A DNA stretch of 64,000 nt from an uncultured Pseudomonadota bacterium. Lineage in GTDB: Bacteria; Myxococcota_A; UBA796; SXON01. The stretch lies in NCBI GenBank assembly GCA_903844155.1, contig CAIMSU010000070.1, positions 1 to 64,000 on the forward strand. The letters are read 5' to 3'. The notes beneath the pieces were generated by a model that made no database searches, had not been told where the DNA came from, and saw only the letters and a program-made list of their open reading frames with translations. The position numbers were made by a program, and so were the translations under genes. Below, in pieces: positions 17,081 through 25,176 of the stretch (positions are counted from its first letter, which is position 1; each line of letters begins with the position of its first letter).

Positions 17081-18271
17081 TCAGAGCGCGATCCCGCCGA
17101 CCTCGATGACGTAGTCCGGCTGCGAGGGGTCGTTGGAGAGGATGTGGACGACGTTGGCGTCCAGGCTCTTTTGGGGCACGTCGATGCATGACGTGCCCGA
17201 ATAGCTGATCGTGAACGAGGTCGTGTTGCCGGCCGTTACCGTTTTTGGTCCGGTGAAGCCGGAGATCTGGAACGTTCCGCAGGTGGCGATGAAGTCGTTG
17301 TTGACGCTCACCGAGCTGACGGTCAGGTCCTCGTCACCGTCGTTGCGGATGGTCCAGTTGCGGCTGTCCGGGGAACCGAACGTGAAGAAGTCCGTGACCG
17401 AGTAGGGGTCGCCCCCCGTGTCGACGGTGATCAACGGCGAGCACACGGTGCAGCCCTGCACGCCGGTACCCGAGAGGCTGGCGGTCACGTTCGCGGGCGT
17501 GAGATCCGTGTGCAACGTGAGCGTGGACGTGTAGGCGCGCGCGTCCGTCGGCGCGAAGACCACGCTGACGGTCTTGCTCGACCCGGCCGGGACCTCCGAC
17601 GGCGCCGTCAACGTGCCACCGCTCACCGTGAACGCAGGGTTGGAGCTCGCGACGCTGTCGACCAACACCGCGGCCGAGCCGCCGTTCGCCACCGTGAACG
17701 AGTAGCTCCCCGAACTCCCCACGTTCACACTGCCATAGTCCTTAGTGGACGGCGTGATCGTGAGCGCACCGGTCCCGGACCCGGTGTCACCCCCGTTCCC
17801 GCCGTTGTCCCCGCCCGTTCCGCCGACCCCGGTGATCGGGACCGTCAGGCTCGTGCCGTCCTCCAGATCGAGGCCGAGGTTCGCGTCGTACGTCATCGTC
17901 GACGTTGGCGAGAACGTGACCGAGAGCGTGCTGTCACCTCCCGGCGCCATGGCGATGCTCGCGTCGGAGAGCCCGTACACCGCCGCTCCGCTCACAGCCG
18001 CCGCGACGCGCAGGGTGTCCGCGGAGCTGTTCGAGAGCACGAGCGCCTGCGTGGCCGTCGATCCCGGCGCCACGGTGCCGAAGTCGAGCGACGCCTTGTC
18101 CACGGTCAGCGCGCCGGCCGTTGCGCCGGAGTCGCCAGAGTCCGACCCGCCGACGCCGTCCTTCGTGGGGAACGACGTCAGCCCTAAGCACCCACTCGCC
18201 AGCACCGCGCAGACGCTCCACCCGGCGCGGGGGAGCCGCCTCAGGATGCGGAGCGGGCCGGCGTGCTGCAT
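17081..18271 (-). CDS. Lipoprotein with ASH/choice-of-anchor-D repeats
   Basis: About 396 residues. The signal peptide ends in VLASGC, followed by a Gly/Ser/Asp-rich linker. Two to three immunoglobulin-like ASH (ASPM-SPD2-Hydin) modules follow, with the typical LDFGTVAPGSTATQALVLSNSS opening split over the first module and YGSVNVGSSGSYSFTVAN in the second; the last module carries four Cys. Such modules occur in surface proteins of delta-proteobacterial lineages. ATG at 18271 is preferred over TTG two codons earlier. It precedes the sulfatase-like gene on the same strand. Confidence 0.8.
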   Translation of the reverse strand: MQHAGPLRILRRLPRAGWSVCAVLASGCLGLTSFPTKDGVGGSDSGDSGATAGALTVDKASLDFGTVAPGSTATQALVLSNSSADTLRVAAAVSGAAVYGLSDASIAMAPGGDSTLSVTFSPTSTMTYDANLGLDLEDGTSLTVPITGVGGTGGDNGGNGGDTGSGTGALTITPSTKDYGSVNVGSSGSYSFTVANGGSAAVLVDSVASSNPAFTVSGGTLTAPSEVPAGSSKTVSVVFAPTDARAYTSTLTLHTDLTPANVTASLSGTGVQGCTVCSPLITVDTGGDPYSVTDFFTFGSPDSRNWTIRNDGDEDLTVSSVSVNNDFIATCGTFQISGFTGPKTVTAGNTTSFTISYSGTSCIDVPQKSLDANVVHILSNDPSQPDYVIEVGGIAL

Positions 18272-18284
18272 GCGCAAATCACTG

Positions 18285-19019
18285 CTAGAACGTGTATTTC
18301 AGGGCGCCCGAGGCGTTGATCGCCAGGCTCCACCCGATGTAATAGGCGGCGTCCACGTCCACGCCCACGGAGAAGTGGGAGAGCTTCGTGTAGTACTCGA
18401 TCGTCGGCCCGCCGAAGGCCATCGGCACCGGGCTGCCCTGAAGGCTCGCCTGCCCGCCGTACATCGGCAGCACGTTCTGATTGAAGTAGTCGCGGTTCAT
18501 CAGGAGCGGGCTGTACATCACGCCACCGCCAACGCGCGCGCCGATGCCGACGCGACGGGTGACATAGGTCGAAATCTCGTAATTGGCCTGCAACGTGTAG
18601 GTGCGAAGGTCGCCCTCCGTGCACGCACCGCCGCTCAAGCAGCCGTCCGCCACGTTGTCCCCGTCGTTGTCGATGCCGTTGTGCAGGCCCTGCGCGAGGC
18701 CGACCTCCCACGCCATCGAGAGGTGCTCGCTGTCGACGAAGTCGTCGCCAACGCCGAGCATGACGAGTGTGCCTGAGCTGATCGACTGCGAGAACGGCGG
18801 GAGCACCCAGAGCGCACCGCCGACGTTCGCCTTTGCGTAGAAGCCGCGCACGATCTCGCGAACCTGCGCATCCTTCTTCGCGGATGTCGACGTGGTCTTG
18901 TGCTTCTTGCCTCCCTTGTCCGCGTCGCTCTCCTCAAGATCGGTGGGCTCGTCGTCATTCGCCGCAAACGCCATGGGGGCCGCTGGTGACTGCAGGAGGG
19001 CGAGAGACAGCATGAACAT
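18285..19019 (-). CDS. Outer-membrane barrel protein, possibly CglE-like gliding protein
   Basis: 244 residues. Signal peptide at residues 1-20, an acidic then Lys-rich linker (30-50), then a beta-rich domain with strongly alternating residues ending in INASGALKYTF. The closing block VGVDVDAAYYIGWSLAINASG resembles proteins annotated as adventurous-gliding protein CglE in myxobacteria, though this is from memory of the family pattern and not proven. A short GIDNDGDN motif with two Cys sits in a loop, echoing the Asp-rich repeats of the first gene in the window. ATG has TGAGG seven bases upstream. It precedes the ASH lipoprotein on the same strand with a small gap. Confidence 0.6.
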   Translation of the reverse strand: MFMLSLALLQSPAAPMAFAANDDEPTDLEESDADKGGKKHKTTSTSAKKDAQVREIVRGFYAKANVGGALWVLPPFSQSISSGTLVMLGVGDDFVDSEHLSMAWEVGLAQGLHNGIDNDGDNVADGCLSGGACTEGDLRTYTLQANYEISTYVTRRVGIGARVGGGVMYSPLLMNRDYFNQNVLPMYGGQASLQGSPVPMAFGGPTIEYYTKLSHFSVGVDVDAAYYIGWSLAINASGALKYTF

Positions 19020-19115
19020 GGACGGACCTCAGCGATGGCGGGGGCGAGGGGAAGACGGGCGCGCGCTCGCGTGACGCAAGCGCCGGCAGCATATCACGAA
19101 CGGGCGCGGGTTGCC

Positions 19116-19136
19116 GGAACGCTCTATCCGCGTTCC
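19116..19136 (-). terminator. Hairpin immediately after tig
   Basis: On the minus strand GGAACGC-GGATAGA-GCGTTCC forms a perfect 7-bp stem with a 7-base loop directly abutting the tig stop codon. There is no U-tract, so it may be a Rho-dependent or mRNA-stabilising hairpin rather than a classic terminator. Confidence 0.45.
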
Positions 19137-20618
19137 CTACTCCGCCTTCTTCTTGGCCTTCTTCTTCGGGGCGGCGTCAGCCTCGACCGCAGGCGCGGTC
19201 TCGACAGCGGCGGTCTCGACAGCGGCCGTCTCAGCAGCCGCAGCAGCCTCGGCCTTCGCGGCCTTCCGCTTCTTGGGCGGGGGGGCGTCTTCCGCGGCAG
19301 GCTCGGCGGCGACCTGCATGGTCAGGGGCTCGGCGGCGACCGGCTCGGCGACGGGCGCCTCGGCAGTCACCAGCTCGGCGCGCTCCAGCAACCAGTCCAG
19401 CGTGCGCTCCTCGGAGAGCCGCTTGCGGAGCTCCTCGACCGCGTTGTCCTTCGCAAAATAGCCTTTGATGGCCTCCTTGCGCTGGCCGCGCATGTCGGCG
19501 ATCTCCTGGTACTTCGCGTCCAGATCGTCGTCCGTCACGACGATGGCCTCGGCCTTGGCGACGGCGTCGAGCAGGATCGACGAACGGGCCGCGAACGCGC
19601 CGCGCTCGCGCAGGTCCGCCAACTGGGCCTCGCTGTACCGGAGGTTCCGGGGATCGCGACCGCGCTGGGCAGCCTGGATCTTGAGCTCCTCCAGCAGGAG
19701 CTGGAGGTGACTCTCGACCATCGCGGGCGGCACCTCGATCGGGTGACGAGCGAGCAGCACCTGGAGGAGGTTCACGCGCGCCTGGTTGCGGGCCGCCTCG
19801 TTCGCCGTGTTCTCTTCCTGCATGCGGAGGGCCGCGCGCATCGCCTCGACGCCACCCTCATAACCAAGCTCGGTGGCGACCTCGTCGGACAGCTCGGGGA
19901 CACGCGAAACCTGGATGCCAACGACGGTGACGCGCACGTCACGCGTCTGGCCGCGGAGCGACTGGGCCGGCGCGTTCGAGCCGAAGCTCACGCTGCCATT
20001 CGCGCTACCGCCGCGCTTCAACCCGACGACCAGCGCGTCCACGCCCGGGTAGTACCGATCGCCGACCGTGTTGACCATCGTGCCACTCTCCACCACGTCG
20101 TCGCCAACCGCGATCTCGGTGAGGACGAGGTCGCCGCGCTCGACAGCCCGGTCTTCCTCAACCGCCACGAGCCGGGCAGCGGCGCCGAGCCGCGCGCGCA
20201 CCTGCGCCTCGACCTGCTCATCGCTCACGGCCACGACCGGAAAATCAACCTTCACGCCGGCGTAGTTGCTGACCTGGACGCTCGGCTTGACCTGCACCTT
20301 GATGCTGAACGCGAAATCGCTGGCGACGGACAGGTCCTCCGCGGTTTCGACCTCGGGCTGGCCGAGGTACTCAACGTCCACGGAAGCCTCGCGGAACTTG
20401 AAGTTCATGAGGTCCGATGCGACCTCTGCGCGGATCTGCTTTCCGAAGCGCGCCTCGATGATGTTGCGGGGGATGTGACCGCGACGAAACCCGGGGAGGT
20501 TGATCTTGCCGGCGTAGCGCTTGAACGCGTCGTCGACCTTCTTCTTGACCTCGGCCTGCGGGACCGTGATGGCGATGCGCTTCTGAGTGGCGGAGATCTG
20601 GTCTACCTGAACGGACAT
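19137..20618 (-). CDS. tig: Trigger factor, ribosome-associated chaperone
   Basis: 493 residues from ATG 20618 (SVQVDQISATQKRI); the longer reading runs into the tRNA. The N-terminal ribosome-binding domain contains GFRRGHIPRNIIEARFG, equivalent to the GFRxGxxP ribosome-docking signature. An FKBP-like prolyl-isomerase domain follows (~150-240), then a helical C-terminal chaperone domain (~250-430). The last ~70 residues are an Ala/Glu/Lys/Pro-rich tail, longer than in standard trigger factors (~430 aa), ending in alternating Lys/Ala. It folds nascent chains at the ribosome exit. clpP/clpX, its frequent neighbours, are not here. Three tRNA genes lie just upstream on the same strand. Confidence 0.9.
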   Translation of the reverse strand: MSVQVDQISATQKRIAITVPQAEVKKKVDDAFKRYAGKINLPGFRRGHIPRNIIEARFGKQIRAEVASDLMNFKFREASVDVEYLGQPEVETAEDLSVASDFAFSIKVQVKPSVQVSNYAGVKVDFPVVAVSDEQVEAQVRARLGAAARLVAVEEDRAVERGDLVLTEIAVGDDVVESGTMVNTVGDRYYPGVDALVVGLKRGGSANGSVSFGSNAPAQSLRGQTRDVRVTVVGIQVSRVPELSDEVATELGYEGGVEAMRAALRMQEENTANEAARNQARVNLLQVLLARHPIEVPPAMVESHLQLLLEELKIQAAQRGRDPRNLRYSEAQLADLRERGAFAARSSILLDAVAKAEAIVVTDDDLDAKYQEIADMRGQRKEAIKGYFAKDNAVEELRKRLSEERTLDWLLERAELVTAEAPVAEPVAAEPLTMQVAAEPAAEDAPPPKKRKAAKAEAAAAAETAAVETAAVETAPAVEADAAPKKKAKKKAE

Positions 20619-20672
20619 GGGAACCTCGAGGTCGAGTGGGAGGCGCGGTGCGATCGCGCCATCGAAAGGGAG

Positions 20673-20754
20673 TGCGAGAAGGGGGAGTTGAACCCCCAAG
20701 GGTTGCCCCGCCAGATCCTAAGTCTGGTGCGTCTGCCAGTTCCGCCATTCTCGC
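20673..20754 (-). tRNA. tRNA-Leu (UAG)
   Basis: The minus strand folds as a class II tRNA: acceptor GCGAGAA paired with TTCTCGC, a long variable arm, T-loop GTTCAACTC and anticodon loop CTTAGGA giving UAG. The discriminator is A and CCA is not encoded. It lies 54 bases upstream of tig. Confidence 0.95.
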
Positions 20755-20828
20755 CTAGCAGGCAGCCGGAGAGTTCCGGAAAAATCAGATGCGGGGAGTG
20801 CTGAGGGTTCAGCGCCTCCCCGCATGGA

Positions 20829-20904
20829 TGGTGGGCCCCCCGGGAATCGAACCCGGAACCTGCGGATTAAGAGTCCGATGCTCTGCCAATTGAGCTAGGA
20901 GCCC
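20829..20904 (-). tRNA. tRNA-Lys (CUU)
   Basis: Minus strand: acceptor GGGCTCC with GGGGCCC, D-arm GCTCAATTGGCAGAGC, anticodon loop CTCTTAA (CUU) and T-arm CCGGGTTCGATTCCCGG. The discriminator A is followed by an encoded CCA (20829-20831). Position 27-43 of the anticodon stem is unpaired. Confidence 0.95.
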
Positions 20905-20922
20905 GTGTCATACGACGAAAGC

Positions 20923-20998
20923 TGGGGTGGAAGACGGGGCTTGAACCCGCGACACCTGGAATCACAATCCAGTGCTCTACCAACTGAGCTACATCCAC
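20923..20998 (-). tRNA. tRNA-His (GUG)
   Basis: Minus strand: GTGGATG acceptor, D-arm GCTCAGTTGGTAGAGC, anticodon loop TTGTGAT (GUG). A G at -1 (20999) pairs with the C discriminator, the histidine identity element. CCA is encoded (20923-20925). The acceptor stem has a T6-T67 mismatch. First tRNA of the Leu-Lys-His cluster in transcription order. Confidence 0.93.
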
Positions 20999-21012
20999 CG
21001 TAGCCGCCGCGG

Positions 21013-21040
21013 CTTATATTCACCTGACGTGAACGTGCAA
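21013..21040 (-). promoter_or_regulatory. Candidate promoter of the His-Lys-Leu tRNA cluster
   Basis: On the minus strand TTGCAC (21035-21040) and TATAAG (21013-21018) are separated by 16 bases, and the -10 ends 13 bases before tRNA-His. The spacing and position suit a tRNA promoter. It overlaps the proposed GTG start of the divergent lipoprotein. Confidence 0.5.
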
Positions 21041-21748
21041 GGCGCGAGAACCGGCCTCCCGAGGCGCTGCCTCCAGGCGGCGCGTTGCTGCATGCTGCTG
21101 GTGCTGCCGATCGGCGCCTGCTTCCACGTCGCCGGCGAGACCTCCCCGGCGGCCCCGGCCGAGCCCCCCGGCCAACTCGCGGCGGACATCGCCGAGAGCG
21201 AAAACCTCTTTCTGGCTCACAACGTCGGGTTTGGCCCGGCGGTCGCCTACACCGCGCAGACGCGCTCGCAGGGCGGCGTCGTGGTCACCGCCACGCCGGC
21301 CCGGCTCGAAGCCGAGGCATGGAATTCCTGGCCCGACGGGACCGCGCGCCTCGTCAACGACGCCGTCGCGTTCGGAATGGAAATCGCCATCCACCCCGAC
21401 CCGGACCACGCCTCGGTGCAGTGGGACCCGCGCCACACCGAGCTCGCCGTCAACACCACGGACCAGGTCTTCCCGCCCGCCATCGAGCCCGACGAGATCC
21501 TCACCCGACTCCTGCTCCTCGCCCGCTACGAGGCTCGCGGCGGCCTCCCGCCCGACGCGCAACTGCGGCTCCGCAACGCCGACGCCTTCCGGACCGCGTA
21601 CCTGACCACCGCGCCCGCCCCCTCGGCAGTCGGTACCGTCATCTTTCCCGCGCCGGCCGCCAACCTGTTCGCGGTCGCGCTGCAGCTCAAGCTGGGCGTG
21701 GAGGTCGACGGAAGCCGGGTCGAAACGTTCGTCTTCCTGTTTGAGTAG
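21029..21748 (+). CDS. Lipoprotein of unknown function
   Basis: About 239 residues from the GTG at 21029, giving an Arg-rich n-region and the hydrophobic MLLVLPIGAC with a lipobox. Starting at the ATG 21092 would leave only ten residues before the lipobox Cys and no positive charge, so the upstream GTG is favoured. The mature part starts with an Ala/Pro linker and then a soluble domain without a recognised family. It is transcribed away from the tRNA cluster and converges with aroQ, three bases from its stop. Confidence 0.6.
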   Translation: MNVQGARTGLPRRCLQAARCCMLLVLPIGACFHVAGETSPAAPAEPPGQLAADIAESENLFLAHNVGFGPAVAYTAQTRSQGGVVVTATPARLEAEAWNSWPDGTARLVNDAVAFGMEIAIHPDPDHASVQWDPRHTELAVNTTDQVFPPAIEPDEILTRLLLLARYEARGGLPPDAQLRLRNADAFRTAYLTTAPAPSAVGTVIFPAPAANLFAVALQLKLGVEVDGSRVETFVFLFE

Positions 21749-21751
21749 CCC

Positions 21752-22189
21752 TCAGGCCGCCCGGAGCCGGCTCACGAGGCCCCGCAGCCCGAGCAGGTAG
21801 CTCTCCGCGCCGAAGCCGAACACCACCCCCGCCGCCACGTCCGAGAGGTAGGAGTGGTGACGGAAGGGCTCACGCGCCGCGACGTTCGACAAGTGCACCT
21901 CGACAAAAGGGAGGTTCGCCGCAAGTAGCGCGTCCCGGAGGGCTACGGAGGTGTGCGTCCAACCACCGGCGTTGATGACGATGCCGGCAAATGCACCCCG
22001 AGCGCCCGCGATCCGGTCGAGGACCACCCCCTCGTGGTTTGACTGCTCGCAGTCCACGGCGACGCCGAGCTCCTGCGCCAGCGCCGACAGCCGCGCATGA
22101 ATCTCTGGCAGCGTGGTCGAGCCGTAGCGGTCCGGCTCGCGTGTTCCAAGCATCTGCAGGTTGGGGCCCGACAACACGAGGATCCTCAC
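21752..22189 (-). CDS. aroQ: Type II 3-dehydroquinate dehydratase
   Basis: 145 residues, the usual length. It dehydrates 3-dehydroquinate to 3-dehydroshikimate in the shikimate pathway, as a dodecamer. Family motifs: [17 protein letters not shown] with the catalytic Tyr, EQSNHEG, the substrate-binding [10 protein letters not shown], and EVHLSN with the catalytic His. GTREP matches the flexible lid Arg. The start overlaps the end of the TPR gene by four bases, and aroB and aroK lie upstream on the same strand beyond two other genes. Confidence 0.93.
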   Translation of the reverse strand: MRILVLSGPNLQMLGTREPDRYGSTTLPEIHARLSALAQELGVAVDCEQSNHEGVVLDRIAGARGAFAGIVINAGGWTHTSVALRDALLAANLPFVEVHLSNVAAREPFRHHSYLSDVAAGVVFGFGAESYLLGLRGLVSRLRAA

Positions 22190-22914
22190 GACGGGCCTCC
22201 AGCCGGCCAGAGCGCCGCGGAGAGCGCGTACCGCTCAGCCCCTGTGGGGCGCTCCGTGGTCTCCCCGGCGAGGGCAGCCGCGACCTTGGCCCGTCCAGGC
22301 AGCACCCGGTACGCGCGGGGCTCCAGCGCCTCGACCCACGAAACCGGCCGCCCGCCCGCCGCCCAGGCGAGGTCGGCCAACCGCTCCGCGCCACCCGTGC
22401 TCGGCGCCCCCTGCTCGGCCCGGCCCGCGATGGCAAGCGCGCGCCCGTAGTCGCCGGACGACACGCACTGCCGAATAAGCGAGTCCGAATCAAACGGATC
22501 TTCCGGAGGGGCGGGACGTTCCACAGGCGGAAGCGTCACGCCGACCCCCGTCGCCTCACCGATTCCGGCCATGCGAAGGGCGTCGAGCTGCGCTCGGGCC
22601 TCCGCGAGCCGCCGCTGACCGAGCAGCAGCCGGACGAGCAGCCCGCGCGCGGCATCGTTCGCGGGATCCTGCTGGACGACCTCCACGAGAATGTCAGCGG
22701 CCAGCGCAGGTCGCCCAGCGTCATCATGCAGCCTGGCCGCCACGAATCGAGCCGAGGGCTGATCGGGGTGATGGACGTGGCCTTGCCGAAGGGCGGCGAG
22801 CGCCTCGTCGGCCCGCCCCGCCTTCCGCAGCGCCTCTGCCAGCGCAACGAACGCAAGTGACCTTGGATCTTCCTTGACTTTCTGAGCGTACCGCTCGACG
22901 TCGAGCGAGGCCAA
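22186..22914 (-). CDS. Tetratricopeptide-repeat protein
   Basis: 242 residues from TTG 22914. The N-terminal ~115 residues contain about three TPR units ([58 protein letters not shown]). The C-terminal half is Ala/Gly-rich, with no known domain. No signal peptide, so it is probably cytoplasmic. It lies between the lipoprotein and aroQ, overlapping the latter. Partner unknown. Confidence 0.7.
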   Translation of the reverse strand: MASLDVERYAQKVKEDPRSLAFVALAEALRKAGRADEALAALRQGHVHHPDQPSARFVAARLHDDAGRPALAADILVEVVQQDPANDAARGLLVRLLLGQRRLAEARAQLDALRMAGIGEATGVGVTLPPVERPAPPEDPFDSDSLIRQCVSSGDYGRALAIAGRAEQGAPSTGGAERLADLAWAAGGRPVSWVEALEPRAYRVLPGRAKVAAALAGETTERPTGAERYALSAALWPAGGPS

Positions 22915-22916
22915 CG

Positions 22917-23510
22917 CTAGAACGTAGGCGCGAGCTGGAAGGACAGGGTCTCGGTGCCGATGCTGGCGAAGATCGGGATGTTCACCGGCGAATCACTGCT
23001 GTCGACGCCGACGGAGTCGACGAAGACGTAGACCGGAAGGATGCCGCGGTTGTCCGTCGCTGCGGACATGTAGGTGGGCTGGAAACCACCGAGCTCCGCG
23101 TAGTCGCCGCTGAACTCGATGTACTGCTGACCTTCCACGTCAAACCAGGCATAGCAGGGGTCCGTCGGGTCCGTCGGCGGGTTCGTGGCGCAGTTGGTCT
23201 CGTACCCGTCCACAACGCGCACGGCCTGTTCCGCGATGAGGTACGCGCCGGTCCAGCCGGACGTCACCTCGATCTGGATGTCGTTGAGCGGCTCGCCGTC
23301 GGGCCCGAGGACGCCGATGTACGTGTAGAAGAGGCCACCGACCTGATCGCCCGGCGTGGTCCAGGACGAATCGACCGCGAACGAGATGTCCTCCGGCATC
23401 ACGAGCTGGGAACCGTACGGCGCGGCGATCGGCCCCGGAGCGCACCCGGCGAGCGCGAAGGCGGCGATGAGGGAACCAAAAGCGGCGAGCGGGGCGAGGG
23501 AGCTGGACAT
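22917..23510 (-). CDS. Lipoprotein of unknown function
   Basis: 197 residues from ATG 23510 (SSSLAPLAAFG), giving a signal peptide that ends in FALAGC. The mature domain reads like a single beta-sandwich (GGLFYTYIGVLGPDGEPLNDIQIEV split over several strands), possibly an immunoglobulin-like fold, with one Cys pair (NCAT / PCYAW). No function assigned. A longer reading to 23672 is not supported. Confidence 0.7.
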   Translation of the reverse strand: MSSSLAPLAAFGSLIAAFALAGCAPGPIAAPYGSQLVMPEDISFAVDSSWTTPGDQVGGLFYTYIGVLGPDGEPLNDIQIEVTSGWTGAYLIAEQAVRVVDGYETNCATNPPTDPTDPCYAWFDVEGQQYIEFSGDYAELGGFQPTYMSAATDNRGILPVYVFVDSVGVDSSDSPVNIPIFASIGTETLSFQLAPTF

Positions 23511-23532
23511 ACTAGCCTCCGAAGGGAGCGAA

Positions 23533-24663
23533 TCAGGCGGACGGAGAGGGTGACGGGCCCTGGGGCCGGGAGTCGAAGAGCACATCGACCAGCGCCGGCA
23601 CCTCAACGAGGGGCAGGCTCCGGAGTTCCACGCGACCTGGGGCCGCGGGCACAACGAGGGTGATTGTAGCACGGTCCCGCTTCTTGTCGAAGGCCACGGC
23701 CGAAACGAGCGCGCTGCGGTCGAGGTCGAGGGGGGGGGCGACAGGCAAACGCAGGCCGGCGCAGACCTGCTCGATCCGGCGCGCGAGCCCCCGTTCCGTC
23801 CATCCCCGGCGTTCGCAATAGGCCGTCACCGCCACGAGGCCGATCGCGACAGCCTCGCCATGGCGGAGGCGCCCGTACCCGGCCACCGACTCCAACGCGT
23901 GTGCCAGCGTGTGCCCGAGGTTCAGCGTGGCGCGCACCCCGGATTCGCGCGGGTCAGCGGCGACGACGGCCGCTTTGCACGCGACGGAGGCGCGCACCGC
24001 ACGGGCGAGCGCCTCATGGGATCGCGCGTTGAGGTCGGCCCGGTCGGCCTCGAGCTGGGCGAGGGCGTCCTCCCCCGACAACACGGCATGCTTCACGACC
24101 TCGCCCAGGCCGGAGCGCACCTCGTCGTCCGGGAGCGTGTCGAGCACGTCGAACGGCGCGTACACCAGCCTCGGCTGCCAGAACGCGCCCACCAGGTTCT
24201 TCCCGTGCACGGTGTTCACCGCCACTTTTCCCCCAACACTCGCGTCCACCATGGCCAGCAGCGTCGTGGGCACCTGGACGAACGGCAATCCGCGCAGGAT
24301 GGCCGCTGCGGCGAAGCCGACAAGATCGCCCGTCACCCCGCCGCCAAGCGCCAGCACGGGCGTCCGACGGTCGATCTGCAAGGCGAGGACGTCCTCGACC
24401 AGCCCCTGCCACGTCCCGAGCGTCTTGTGGGCCTCCCCGTCGGGAAGCGTGATGCGGACGGGATCCCAGCCCGCCCCACGCAGGGATGCCTCGGCTCTGG
24501 CCGCGTGCAGCGGACCGACGACATCGTTGGTCACGACGACGACCCGCCCGGGGGGCAGGACTGCTGACACGGCCGCCCCGAGCCCCGTCAAGTCGGCCGC
24601 CAACGCCACCGGATAGGTGCTCCCCTCCACGGCGACCAACGTCGTCCCGAACGACGTGCTCAC
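23533..24663 (-). CDS. aroB: 3-dehydroquinate synthase
   Basis: 376 residues from GTG 24663, which overlaps the aroK stop (GTGA). Converts DAHP to 3-dehydroquinate using NAD and zinc. Signatures: ALGGGVTGDLVGFAAA, QVPTTLLAMVDASVGGKVAVN, HGKNLVGAFWQP, SGLGEVVKH and NLGHTLAHALE, supplying the zinc ligands Glu and two His. Second enzyme of the shikimate pathway; aroQ (third step) lies just downstream. The aroK-aroB pair directly follows pilQ, as in gammaproteobacteria. Confidence 0.93.
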   Translation of the reverse strand: MSTSFGTTLVAVEGSTYPVALAADLTGLGAAVSAVLPPGRVVVVTNDVVGPLHAARAEASLRGAGWDPVRITLPDGEAHKTLGTWQGLVEDVLALQIDRRTPVLALGGGVTGDLVGFAAAAILRGLPFVQVPTTLLAMVDASVGGKVAVNTVHGKNLVGAFWQPRLVYAPFDVLDTLPDDEVRSGLGEVVKHAVLSGEDALAQLEADRADLNARSHEALARAVRASVACKAAVVAADPRESGVRATLNLGHTLAHALESVAGYGRLRHGEAVAIGLVAVTAYCERRGWTERGLARRIEQVCAGLRLPVAPPLDLDRSALVSAVAFDKKRDRATITLVVPAAPGRVELRSLPLVEVPALVDVLFDSRPQGPSPSPSA

Positions 24664-25148
24664 CACATCGCCTCCACCCGAGCGGCGACGCGCTCGGGCG
24701 ACACCCCGTCGGTGTGCACCCAGACCCCGAACCCGCGCCAGCCGGGCTCGCGTTGCACCAGCAACCGCCTCACCCCAAGCGCGCGGTCGCCACGCAGCAT
24801 CGGCCGCGCCACGGCATCGCGGCTGAGCCGCCCCACCAGCACCTCCGCGTTCGCCATGAGCACAACCCGGGACCATGCCATGAGCCTCGGTAGCCCCTCG
24901 CCGACCGTCCCGCCCCCGAGCGCGAGCACGACGTCGGTCAACGCCGCGACCGCCGTCAGCGCGGCGCTCTCCCAGCGGCGGAACTCGGCCTCGCCACCCC
25001 GCGCAAAGATCGCGGGAATGCTCGCCCTGGCAACCCGCTCGACCTCGGCGTCCAGATCAACAAAGCGCAGCGACGATCGGGCGGCGATCAAGCTCCCAAC
25101 CGTGGACTTGCCGACCCCCGAGGGCCCGGCGATGGCGATGCGCTTCAC
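24660..25148 (-). CDS. aroK: Shikimate kinase
   Basis: 162 residues, slightly short of the usual ~170. P-loop GPSGVGKST near the N-terminus, shikimate-binding DLDAEVE, FRRWESAAL with the substrate Arg, and LALGGGTV. It phosphorylates shikimate at the 3-OH with ATP. The lid and adenine-binding arm (RDAVARPMLRGD) are recognisable. GTG start, 28 bases after the pilQ stop, and a four-base overlap with aroB. Confidence 0.9.
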   Translation of the reverse strand: MKRIAIAGPSGVGKSTVGSLIAARSSLRFVDLDAEVERVARASIPAIFARGGEAEFRRWESAALTAVAALTDVVLALGGGTVGEGLPRLMAWSRVVLMANAEVLVGRLSRDAVARPMLRGDRALGVRRLLVQREPGWRGFGVWVHTDGVSPERVAARVEAMW

Positions 25149-25176
25149 GACCTGACCGCTGGCCGACCCGCCCGGC

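Noticed and set aside
20371-20748. Minus-strand open frame starting MAELADAPD
   Set aside because: It is the usual false translation of a tRNA-Leu gene running into tig in another frame.
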